DNA from: an uncultured Blautia sp.
Lineage (GTDB): Bacteria > Bacillota > Clostridia > Lachnospirales > Lachnospiraceae
NCBI GenBank assembly: GCA_900547685.1
Contig: URHS01000021.1
Coordinates: 1 to 42,885 of the forward strand
Reading direction: 5' to 3'
Length of the DNA stretch: 42,885 nucleotides
Under the pieces are notes generated by a model that searched no databases, was not told the origin of the DNA, and saw nothing but the letters and a program-made list of their open reading frames with translations. Positions 34,918 through 42,830 of this stretch are shown in pieces. The position numbers and the translations under genes were made by a program. Positions within the stretch are counted from its first letter, which is position 1; each line of letters opens with the position of its first letter.

Positions 34918-36873
34918 CTATTTCCGTTGTCCCAATATCAATATGCTGACCGGAGAAACTACTGCCTCACGTACAGTCTCTGCCGACGTTTCCCAGCGAT
35001 AACTGTTTTCTCCGTCTGCCAGAATTTCCCATGTTCCTTCCGGAAGGTGAATATTCTCTGATTTTTGATTGGCATTGTAAATAATGCAAAGTTTTTCCCA
35101 GCTTTTTTGTTGTTTTGTTGCTTCCTTATTATTTGCCCGATTATCAACAAGAAATCCGACACAGCCGAGCCTTTTTTGCAGAATTTGAATTCTCTGCTTT
35201 GCTTCTGTGCTTTTATCACATAATCCCGGCAATTGTTTTCGCAGGGCAATCAGACCTCGATAATATTCTATCAGCTCCTGCTCTTTTTCTGCCTGTTTCC
35301 AGTCCAATTGATTAATGTCAATAGAAGCATTATATGTATTATCACGTCCACCCTTTGTCCTTGCAAATTCCTCACCGGATAAAAAAAACGGTGTTCCCTG
35401 ACAAGTCAGATAAATTCCTGCTGCCAGACGGTATTCTTTCTGTCTTTGTTTTCTATTCTCGGTCGTCTCGGAAAGTTTATCCCAAAGAGTATGATTGTCA
35501 TGAGCAGATACATAAGTAATGATCTGGGACGGTGCTTTTACTTCTAATGTCTCATCTTTGCACCACGCCCACACACCATGCAAAATCTGCTCTTCCATAT
35601 TTTTCATGCCATTAACAAACCCCGGCTCATCTGCCTCGAAAACAGAACCTTTTATCACATCTCTCGTATCATCTGAAAACATCCCTATTTGCTCATCCAG
35701 CAATCCGATGTGCTCTTTATCTGCAGGAACTGTCTCTCCTTCCATGGCAGTTTTCTCTGCTCTCCAAGGTTCCCCAAATACCAGCTTTTCTCCCCTACCG
35801 TAGCGTGCGTCCAATTCTCTGCGGATCCGGTTCATCAGTTCTACATCTAACAGCCCCATCAAGTCAAAACGGAAACCGTCAATATGATATTCTTCTGCCC
35901 AGTACAGCACTGACTCCAAAATATATTTGGCACACATGGTTCGCTCACTTGCCACGTCATTCCCACAGGCAGAACCGTTGGATACACTTCCGTCTTCCCA
36001 CACTCGGTAAAAATACCACGGCACAGTTTTTTGAAACCAAGACGCCAGGGAATAAGTATGATTATAAACTACATCCATAACAACACGAAAACCGTTCTTG
36101 TGCAGTGACTGAACCATCTCTTTTAATTCCCTAATTCGCACTTCTCCATGATACGGATCTGTTGAATAAGAGCCCTCCGGTACATTGTAATTCACCGGGT
36201 CATATCCCCAGTTAAACCCTTCGCTTTCTCCGCTTTCATCTACTGAACCATAGTCATACATGGGCATAATCTGCACATAATTAACACCCAGTTCTTTCAA
36301 GTAGGAAATTCCGGTGGGAAACTTTCCTTCCCCTTTCAGTGTTGTATCCTCACAGGCAAACGCCTTATAAGTTCCCCTCACATCTTCCGGAAATCCCCCT
36401 GCTGCATCCCAAGAAAACTCTTTCACATGCAGCTCATAAATAATCTGTTCCAATTCTTTTTCCGGTGCTTTATCCATCTCCCAATCTTTCGGATTGGTAC
36501 ATTTTAAATCTACTGCCATGCTGCGTTTTCCGTTGACACCACAGGCTTTGGCATAAGGATCTGCACTTCGTACTTCCTCACCTTCTATCATCAGAAGAAA
36601 ATCATAATACACACCATGTAAATATTCTTCTGTCTTATACTGCCAAATTCCTTTTTCTACTCTCTTCATCCGGTGTGTCGCAAATGCCTCTGATCCGTTT
36701 CCTTCCTGATAGAAGCAAATTTGTACCTGCTTAGCAAAAGGACTCCACAATCGAAAACTTGTCCCTTCTTTTGCACATGTCATTCCGAGTTCTGCATCCT
36801 TGTCACAGTACTCAGCTTCAAATTCTTTTGTTCTGTATAAGTCTTTCCATTCTTTTGCTGTCTTTTTCATCAT
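34918..36873 (-). CDS. pulA: Type I pullulanase
   Basis: GH13_14 enzyme cleaving alpha-1,6 branches of limit dextrins. 651 residues without a signal peptide, thus cytoplasmic. N-terminal CBM48-like domain (about 30-110, FRLWSPFAKQVQICFY), then the barrel with the type I pullulanase signature NWGYDPVNY (221-229), nucleophile D337 in GFRFDLMG, E368 in FGEPW and Asp in SAHDNHTLWD. Two ATGs in tandem at the start, AAAGGAAAGG upstream; 18 bases after malG. A cytoplasmic pullulanase right behind the permease genes implies import of branched maltodextrins. Confidence 0.96.
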   Translation of the reverse strand: MMKKTAKEWKDLYRTKEFEAEYCDKDAELGMTCAKEGTSFRLWSPFAKQVQICFYQEGNGSEAFATHRMKRVEKGIWQYKTEEYLHGVYYDFLLMIEGEEVRSADPYAKACGVNGKRSMAVDLKCTNPKDWEMDKAPEKELEQIIYELHVKEFSWDAAGGFPEDVRGTYKAFACEDTTLKGEGKFPTGISYLKELGVNYVQIMPMYDYGSVDESGESEGFNWGYDPVNYNVPEGSYSTDPYHGEVRIRELKEMVQSLHKNGFRVVMDVVYNHTYSLASWFQKTVPWYFYRVWEDGSVSNGSACGNDVASERTMCAKYILESVLYWAEEYHIDGFRFDLMGLLDVELMNRIRRELDARYGRGEKLVFGEPWRAEKTAMEGETVPADKEHIGLLDEQIGMFSDDTRDVIKGSVFEADEPGFVNGMKNMEEQILHGVWAWCKDETLEVKAPSQIITYVSAHDNHTLWDKLSETTENRKQRQKEYRLAAGIYLTCQGTPFFLSGEEFARTKGGRDNTYNASIDINQLDWKQAEKEQELIEYYRGLIALRKQLPGLCDKSTEAKQRIQILQKRLGCVGFLVDNRANNKEATKQQKSWEKLCIIYNANQKSENIHLPEGTWEILADGENSYRWETSAETVREAVVSPVSILILGQRK

Positions 36874-36891
36874 CTTGCCTTTCCTTTTGAT

Positions 36892-37764
36892 TTAGCCCTT
36901 TACCGCTCCGGAAACTCCGTCTACATAAAATTTCTGCATACACAGGAACAAGATTGCAATAGGAATAGAAATCAATACTGCACCCGCTGCAAAACTGGTG
37001 TACCAGCTGTCAATATATTCCTTTTCTAACATCTTCCACAAACCAATGGCAATTGTGTACTGATCGGAATTCGCACGGCAGATTACCTTTGCAAAAATGA
37101 AATCCAACCATGGCGCCATAAATGCTGTCAGTACTGTATAAATAATAATGGGTTTACTAAGCGGAAGTGTAATCTTACTGAAAATCTGCCATCTGGTACA
37201 TCCATCCAAAAGTGCAGCCTCATCCACAGCTATGGGGATTGTATCGAAAAATCCTTTCGCTATCTGAAATCCAAGACCTGCGCCCCCGGAATAAACCAAA
37301 ATCAATGCCACACGTATCAGATTTCCCTCCGTCAGTCCCATTGCCTTTAAAATAAAATATACAGCAATCATGGACATGAAACTTGGGAAAAGTCCAAGTA
37401 TCATCGCCATATTCATATAAGGTCTCCGCAGTTTAAACCGTAATCTGGACAGACAGTAAGACACCGCCAGTGTGTAAAATGTTGCCAGAATACAAGAACA
37501 AATTGCAATAATCAGGGTGTTCATAAACATCTTAGGAAAATTTAAAATTGATGTATCCGTAAACAACTTTATATAATTATCTAATGTATACGACTGAGGT
37601 AAGAAGGTTGACACATAGGATCCCTTCTCTGCACGAAAACTGGTCAGTACCACCCAAATAATAGGAAATACCCAGATTGTCGCCAAAACAGCCAGAACAA
37701 TATGCACGATTGTATTGTTGAGCACACGTTTTCTTTTTGCTGAATACATTTTCTTTCCGCTCAT
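36892..37764 (-). CDS. malG: Maltodextrin ABC transporter permease MalG
   Basis: 290 residues, six predicted membrane helices, carbohydrate uptake family CUT1. The EAA loop that contacts the ATPase is DEAALLDGCTRWQIFSKITL. ATG at 37764 with GAAGGAGG upstream, only two bases after the malF stop. It forms the membrane channel with MalF and needs a MalK/MsmK-type ATPase, which is not encoded in this window; Firmicutes often share one such ATPase among several importers. Confidence 0.95.
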   Translation of the reverse strand: MSGKKMYSAKRKRVLNNTIVHIVLAVLATIWVFPIIWVVLTSFRAEKGSYVSTFLPQSYTLDNYIKLFTDTSILNFPKMFMNTLIIAICSCILATFYTLAVSYCLSRLRFKLRRPYMNMAMILGLFPSFMSMIAVYFILKAMGLTEGNLIRVALILVYSGGAGLGFQIAKGFFDTIPIAVDEAALLDGCTRWQIFSKITLPLSKPIIIYTVLTAFMAPWLDFIFAKVICRANSDQYTIAIGLWKMLEKEYIDSWYTSFAAGAVLISIPIAILFLCMQKFYVDGVSGAVKG

Positions 37765-37766
37765 TC

Positions 37767-39146
37767 CTAGAAGCCTCCTTCTTCTTTATAAGATTTACTT
37801 CGGCGATATGTAAACAACGCTCCAACCGCCAAAATGATAAACGTCAGAATACCTATAACCGCTCCGACATTGTAATATTGCTTATCAACCGTCAATTTAT
37901 ACAGCCATGTCACAAGCAAGTCTGTGCTTCCCGCAGTAGAAGACAAGTCCACAACCGGATCCCCTCCGGACAGCAAATAAATAATATTAAAGTTATTTAC
38001 ATTTCCTGTAAATGTCGCAATTAAATACGGTGTTGTCACATACAGCATATACGGCAGTGTGATTTTGAAAAAAATCTGTATCGCATTAGCGCCATCCACT
38101 TTTGCCGCCTCATAAATATCTGCCGGAATATTCTGCAATACACCGGTAAGCTGTAACAACGTATATGGCACACCGACCCAAATATTTACCACAATAACAG
38201 TCACTCTTGCCCATGTGGGATCCGTAAAGAACGGAAGACTTACGTCCTGTGCAATCCAGCCCAGATTTCGAAGCAGTACATTAATTGCACCCTCCGGCTG
38301 CAACATGGTACGCATAATCAAAAGAGACACAAACATGGGTACCGCACAGGAAAGGACAAAACAAAATCGCCAAAATCCTTTGAATTTTGTATCTTTTCGA
38401 TTAATAACAATTGCCAAAATCATTCCGAAAATATAGTTGGTAAATGTAGCAAAAAAAGCCCACACCAACGTCCATACAAGCACGGACCAGAACGTACTTC
38501 CGAGAATACTGTTTGCATCAAACAACGCCTTAAAATTTTCCAGCCCTACCCAGTCAAACAGCATTAAATGGTTACCGATTTTGCTGTAGTTTGTAAATGC
38601 CATACAAATCATAAAAATCAATGGTAAAATCGTAAATCCGCATATAAATACCATAGGCGGTGTCATGAAAAGCCGATGCAAATTTTCATGCAACAGTGAT
38701 TTCAAATCTTCTACAAATGTGTTAATATGTTTTTCTTCTCTTGCCAGGCACTCTGCCTTATATGCACTTCTCAGTGTTCCCCGCCAAACCAGAAACATCA
38801 AAATACTCAACAGTACTGTTGCAACTCCGTAAAGTAAAATCAGTACAGACTGATCGCCCTTCACATAGAGATACACCTGTGTTGCTTCATCCCAGACTTC
38901 TTTCTGCGGTGTGCTTCCCAGACTTCCAAGCATACCTAAAAATCCAATTCCGTTGACAATCATAAATACAATATATGCCACTTCAATAGACAGATATAAA
39001 AGACCTTTTATTTTCTGTCCGTGAACAAAATTCCCAAGTCCCATGACCAGCATAGATAGCTTTGTTTCCAATCCACCTTCTGTAATTGCCTTTGTACACG
39101 TATAAGGTGTAGAAAACTCATTCACCTGTTTTGTAAATAATTTCAT
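37767..39146 (-). CDS. malF: Maltodextrin ABC transporter permease MalF
   Basis: 459 residues. The C-terminal 290 residues are the CUT1 permease core (six helices, EAA loop YEAAKVDGANAIQIFFKITL). The N-terminal 165 residues add about three further helices (near 30-50, 52-75 and 100-122) and a charged cytoplasmic stretch before the core, a layout seen in MalF proteins, which are longer than other CUT1 permeases. It lacks the large periplasmic P2 loop of enterobacterial MalF, as expected without an outer membrane. ATG at 39146 with AGGAGAG-like sequence upstream, 29 bases after the malE stop. Confidence 0.94.
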   Translation of the reverse strand: MKLFTKQVNEFSTPYTCTKAITEGGLETKLSMLVMGLGNFVHGQKIKGLLYLSIEVAYIVFMIVNGIGFLGMLGSLGSTPQKEVWDEATQVYLYVKGDQSVLILLYGVATVLLSILMFLVWRGTLRSAYKAECLAREEKHINTFVEDLKSLLHENLHRLFMTPPMVFICGFTILPLIFMICMAFTNYSKIGNHLMLFDWVGLENFKALFDANSILGSTFWSVLVWTLVWAFFATFTNYIFGMILAIVINRKDTKFKGFWRFCFVLSCAVPMFVSLLIMRTMLQPEGAINVLLRNLGWIAQDVSLPFFTDPTWARVTVIVVNIWVGVPYTLLQLTGVLQNIPADIYEAAKVDGANAIQIFFKITLPYMLYVTTPYLIATFTGNVNNFNIIYLLSGGDPVVDLSSTAGSTDLLVTWLYKLTVDKQYYNVGAVIGILTFIILAVGALFTYRRSKSYKEEGGF

Positions 39147-39175
39147 TTGTCACCTCTCCTTAATCAGCCATACGG

Positions 39176-40376
39176 CTAAATTCCATCACTATTCATTGCT
39201 TCGTTCATTGATTCCGTCTGCTCTTTCGCATTCTCATGTGTAACGCTTCCGTTTCGAATTCCTTTACCCATATTTTCTACCGGAACCCAGCAATTGTTCA
39301 TTTTTGCTACAAATGGCTGCAATACAGAAGTACGATTAAATGTATCATTTTGTGCCTTCACTACCGGATCCGCCATAATATCTGCTTCTTCTAACAGTTT
39401 CGTATGACAGGGAACTACATTTCGCAGTTCATAATGTGCTCTCTGTGCTTCTTCTCCTCCAAGATAAACTGCAAGTTTCACCGCTGCTTCCATGTTTTTT
39501 GCATTAGGATTTACTCCGATTGCCTTGGAGCCTGCATAAGAATACATCTGCTTTTCCTCACCGTTCAATGTATATGTCGGCAATGCCGCTACTCCCATAT
39601 TTTCGCCTAACGCATCTTTTACATTATTTGCATCCCACGCTCCTGAAAACATTGCATTGATGCTTCCGTCTCGAATTCCTGCAATACCGGAACCATCTGC
39701 GTCAATTTTAAAATTCGGATTTTCTAAAAGATCTATCAGATAATCAGTTACTTCTACTGCTTTCTCACCGCCAAAGTCAGCTCCTTTTTCTTCATCTGTT
39801 CCATCACCAAATAAAGTACAGCCATTTCCAAAATAGAACGCCGGTAAATTCCATGAATTTGTAAACGGAAAAGCCACCGTTCCTTTTACCAACATGGTTT
39901 CCAAATTTTTAATATCCTCTTCTGAAAATACGGATTTGTCATAGTACATATACCATGTATTTGTTGTAAATGGAACGCCGTACAGCTCATCGTTCATAGT
40001 CAGTGATTTCAGTACTTCCGGCGTATTTGAAGCTTCAATTTCTTCTCTATACGTTCCGCCGAATTTTGCCAGTGCATTGGCATCTGTCATAATTGTCAGC
40101 GTATCATTTGCAAACATAAATACATCTGCGCTTGCTTCCGGATCCTGCAACACCATATACAAATGTAATATCCCACTGTGGATTTTCTTCTGCAAAAGAT
40201 TCACACATGGTCTGCAGCCATTCTCCGCTTTCTTTTGACTGATCCTCCGACGGCGACCATACCATCAAGCGTACCTTTTCTTGTCTTGTTCCACTTTGTG
40301 CTTCTTTTCCACATCCTGCCAGCCCCAAGACTCCCAGACATGCGGCAAGTAAAATTCCACATCCTCTTCTCTTCAT
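39176..40376 (-). pseudogene. malE: Maltodextrin-binding lipoprotein, disrupted by a frame change
   Basis: CUT1 solute-binding protein. The front frame starts at the ATG at 40376 (AAAGGTGAG upstream) with a lipoprotein signal (lipobox LAGC, Cys about 22) and mature sequence VRLMVWSPSEDQ to WDITFVYGV near 40160. The rest, DPEASADVFMFAND to the end at 39176, lies in another frame. The 1201 bases are 400 codons plus one base, so the net shift is one base. The front frame stops at 40104. In relatives, as I recall them, about ten residues lie between YGV and DP, so a small out-of-frame deletion near 40150-40165 fits better than one miscalled base. No slippery heptamer is visible. The rest is well preserved, so the lesion is recent or an assembly error. 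Confidence 0.85.
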
Positions 40377-40393
40377 ATTTCTCTCACCTTTCA

Positions 40394-40420
40394 AAAAGTT
40401 TCGCATTGTTTCGTTTGATT
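40394..40420. promoter_or_regulatory. Probable operator: GTTTCG tandem repeat behind the malE promoter
   Basis: GTTTCG occurs at 40398-40403 and 40408-40413, exactly one helical turn apart, just downstream of the predicted malE transcription start. The sequence CGAAACTTTT on its minus strand recurs on the plus strand at 40552-40561, upstream of the regulator gene. Sharing between the two divergent promoters suggests a site for the LacI-family protein, although it is not a classic LacI palindrome. Confidence 0.4.
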
Positions 40421-40422
40421 TG

Positions 40423-40451
40423 ATAATAGCACTCTCTTTTTATTTCGTCAA
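40423..40451 (-). promoter_or_regulatory. Promoter of the mal operon
   Basis: TTGACG (40446-40451), 17-base spacer, TATTAT (40423-40428). Start of transcription expected near 40416; the leader before malE is about 40 bases and contains the GTTTCG repeat. Confidence 0.8.
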
Positions 40452-40544
40452 TTGTTAGCTGCGTATCTCTGCATCTTTCTATGTTTTGCACAGTTATTCG
40501 TTGTGTTTCTTATACATATTTCATAAAGCATTTTCCTTTTCTAA

Positions 40545-40562
40545 AACTTTACGAAACTTTTC
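40545..40562. repeat. AAACTTT direct repeat upstream of the regulator
   Basis: AAACTTT-ACG-AAACTTT: two 7-bp copies 10 bp apart, just ahead of the regulator's -35 box. Together with the CGAAAC motif it shares sequence with the malE-side repeat and may be a second operator. Confidence 0.35.
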
Positions 40563-40574
40563 TAATGATATACA

Positions 40575-40603
40575 TTGCTTTTTTCAAGTTCTGTATATAT
40601 AAT
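40575..40603 (+). promoter_or_regulatory. Promoter of the LacI-family regulator gene
   Basis: TTGCTT (40575-40580), 17-base spacer, TATAAT (40598-40603), about 38 bases before the regulator ATG. Confidence 0.7.
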
Positions 40604-40647
40604 AGAAGAAATGAAAAAAACTTGAAAAAACCTAGAAAGGATCCATT

Positions 40648-41649
40648 ATGGCCACATTACAAGACATCGCAAACCGACTGAACATTTCAAAAGGTACGGT
40701 TTCCAAGGCTTTAAACGGAGCTCCGGACATCAGCGAAACTTTACAAAAAACAGTTCTTGAAACAGCTGTAGAAATGGGATATACAAAAATCCGCCGCCAA
40801 AAAGATGTTCAGAAAAAATTATGTATTCTAATAGAAAATATGGAATACAAGGAACCTCACCAATTTGGTTATGAGATTATTCTCGGATTTCGCCAATTGG
40901 CAGAGCCTGCCGGATACATGGTAGATATTATTGATACAAATGAAAAACTGCAGAAAAATATGCCCTACGATGTTTTTATGCTGCAAAATCACTATCATGG
41001 TGCTTTTGTTGTGGGCTTTTCTCTGAACGACCCATGGATGAAAGATTTTCGCACAAGCCAAATTCCCACTGTTTTGTACGATAACTATATTATTGCCAAC
41101 CCTAATATGGCTTATGTCGGAATTGACAATACCGAGGGAATGGAACTTGCTGTTTCTTATCTTAAAAAGATGGGACACAAGAAAATCGGCTATCTGAGCA
41201 ATGCCCTTGGATCCCATATTATGCAGGTACGGCACAAAGCATTTTTTCAGGCACTCAAACAAAATGGTTTAAAATCTGATCCGACTTATGCCGGAAGTTC
41301 TTACTATATTACACAGTGCTTAGAAAAACATCTCCCCCGTCTTTTAAATCTCGGTGTTACTGCTATTATATGCAGTCATGACTTGATTGCAAATGCTGCC
41401 ATGGTACAGTGTCAGCAGCTTGGATACCGCGTTCCAGAAGATATCAGCATTATCGGATTTGACGATTTGCCAATTTGCGCTTACACCTCACCTCCGCTCA
41501 CAACAATTCGCCAGGATCGAATTCAATTGGGCAAAAGTGCTTATGCAGCATTGACAAGCATTCTTGAAAGGGTAGCGATTGGAACATTGCTTTTACATGC
41601 AAAATTGATAGTGAGGGAATCAACAGGAGAACCTAAAAATATCAAATAA
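40648..41649 (+). CDS. LacI-family transcriptional regulator of the mal operon
   Basis: 333 residues. N-terminal helix-turn-helix (about 3-22, LQDIANRLNISKGTVSKALN) with the hinge region to about 55, then a periplasmic-binding-protein-like effector domain (60-325) containing VGIDNTEGMELAVSYL, GYLSNA, ICSHDLIANAAM, IIGFDDLPIC and SPPLTTIRQD. ATG at 40648 with AGAAAGGA upstream. Divergent from the mal operon, so most likely its regulator (MalR-like), sensing a maltodextrin. Whether it represses or activates cannot be told. No terminator is visible after its stop; the following DNA is decayed. Confidence 0.93.
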   Translation: MATLQDIANRLNISKGTVSKALNGAPDISETLQKTVLETAVEMGYTKIRRQKDVQKKLCILIENMEYKEPHQFGYEIILGFRQLAEPAGYMVDIIDTNEKLQKNMPYDVFMLQNHYHGAFVVGFSLNDPWMKDFRTSQIPTVLYDNYIIANPNMAYVGIDNTEGMELAVSYLKKMGHKKIGYLSNALGSHIMQVRHKAFFQALKQNGLKSDPTYAGSSYYITQCLEKHLPRLLNLGVTAIICSHDLIANAAMVQCQQLGYRVPEDISIIGFDDLPICAYTSPPLTTIRQDRIQLGKSAYAALTSILERVAIGTLLLHAKLIVRESTGEPKNIK

Positions 41650-41918
41650 CCCAAATATTAATTTATCCTTTGTTGTTATTATTTTCCCTATTTTCAGGAC
41701 GATTTTTTACCATTTTCTCAATCCTTCTTTGAAAAAACTTCAGAATATATTTACAAAAGCATGGACTATTGTGGATAATCAGCTTCGCTCCTTTTCTGCA
41801 TTATCTAGCTGCATTTATCTGACTGGCGGACTTCATACAGACTCAGAAAAAAACTTCAGCTTCAGAAAAATGAAATGGATTTATCTCAAATAGATGGATT
41901 AAAGGGGCTATCTGTTAA
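41650..41918. other. Degenerate non-coding stretch
   Basis: AT-rich, no intact gene. Short protein-like pieces appear in changing frames, for example EMDLSQIDGLKGLSVKKK around 41870-41925 in a frame that ends at a stop near 41950, while the next fragment continues in another frame. This suggests gene decay at the edge of former accessory DNA. No RNA gene or terminator recognised. Confidence 0.5.
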
Positions 41919-42227
41919 AAAGAAGCGATTACTTATTTCGTCACTTATAACGTAAGTGATACAGTAGAAGTCAAAATTATTCCTGTTCCCTCTGATGCAG
42001 ACATATACGATTTAGAATTGTCTGATGAAAATATTGCTGAGATGAAATATAAAGATAATAATGCGGTTTTACATTTCAAACAGCCAGGTGATGTTCAATT
42101 ATATTTTATTGCAGATAATGATATAAAGAGTGATACTGTAACTATTACTGTTACCAACAAAGTTGCTGAAAAGAAGATTGAAAAAAAAAGAATTAAAGAG
42201 GAACAAGAGGCTGCTGCTAAAGCCTAA
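41919..42227 (+). pseudogene. Fragment of an Ig-like surface protein with Ala/Glu-rich tail
   Basis: 102 codons open after a stop at 41916, without a credible start. A beta-sandwich-like pattern (VSDTVEVKIIPVPSD .. DNNAVLHFKQPGDVQLYFIAD .. SDTVTITVTN) is followed by a Lys/Glu/Ala-rich coil (EKKRIKEEQEAAAKA). After the TAA at 42225 the same frame continues with the same type of coil (AERVRAEQEARARTVY), so the TAA looks like a nonsense mutation and the real protein was longer. Similar Ig-like lipoproteins with such a coil before a C-terminal module occur in Lachnospiraceae. N-terminus missing. Confidence 0.55.
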
Positions 42228-42755
42228 GCGGAAAGAGTTAGAGCCGAGCAAGAAGCTCGAGCCAGAACTGTGTACCTCGGTGCATTCTGTGCCATGCGGT
42301 TAGGGGAAATATGCGCCTTGGAGTCAACAGATATAACAGGAAACGTTATCACGATTAATAAATCATTGGCTCTATGTGAAGATGGTTCCTATAAAATAAA
42401 ACAGCCTAAGACATTCTCTTCTTATCGTACTGTACACGCTCCTGATTTCGTCATACAACGACTTTCTGGTATAGATGGAAGAATACTGAACATGAAGCCA
42501 TATAATGTAACCAAAGCCCTAAAACGAGCATTAAAGAAAAATAATCTCCCTGATTTTCGTTTTCACGACTTACGTCATTATGCAGCGTCTATTTTGCATG
42601 CTATCGGAATACCAGATCAGTACATTATGAATTATGGTGGATGGAAAACGGATTATGTCATGAAAAGTGTATATCGAAATGCGATTGATGAAGAAACGCA
42701 AAAAATGAATGATAAAATTTCAGACCACTTCACAGAATTACATGCAGGAAAATAA
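42228..42755 (+). pseudogene. Tyrosine integrase, catalytic C-terminal half only
   Basis: From about 42264 the frame encodes the phage/ICE integrase catalytic domain: Arg in AFCAMRLGEICALE, Lys in PKTFSSYR, HDLRHYAAS (HxxRH), Trp in GGWKTDYV and the nucleophile Tyr in MKSVYRN. All catalytic positions are present, but the N-terminal arm-binding and core-binding domains are missing. Before it, in the same frame, lies the tail of the Ig-like protein, so two broken genes are joined at about 42262-42270. After the stop the frame runs on as CNIRNYATRNATRN, and another frame reads MQHGMQHE, endings known to me from related integrases. It ends about 75 bases from tRNA-Pro, the usual position for a tRNA-targeting integrase. 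Confidence 0.8.
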
Positions 42756-42771
42756 TGCAATATTAGAAACT

Positions 42772-42793
42772 ATGCAACACGGAATGCAACACG
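42772..42793 (+). repeat. Tandem 10-bp repeat ATGCAACACG after the integrase
   Basis: Two copies of ATGCAACACG (42772-42781 and 42784-42793), 12 bp apart, between the integrase end and the tRNA terminator. They may be integrase arm-binding sites, or simply the coding repeat of a former longer integrase C-terminus. Confidence 0.5.
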
Positions 42794-42800
42794 AAATTAA

Positions 42801-42825
42801 AAACCCCTTGTAAATCAAGGGGTTT
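42801..42825 (-). terminator. Intrinsic terminator of tRNA-Pro
   Basis: AAACCCCTTG/CAAGGGGTTT stem with a 5-base loop; the minus strand continues GGGGTTTTTAATTTC. Five bases beyond the tRNA 3' end. Confidence 0.85.
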
Positions 42826-42830
42826 AAGCG

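Noticed and set aside
40104..40204. Programmed ribosomal frameshift in malE
   Set aside because: No slippery heptamer or following pseudoknot is evident, and a conserved-looking segment seems missing, so a mutation or assembly error is more likely.
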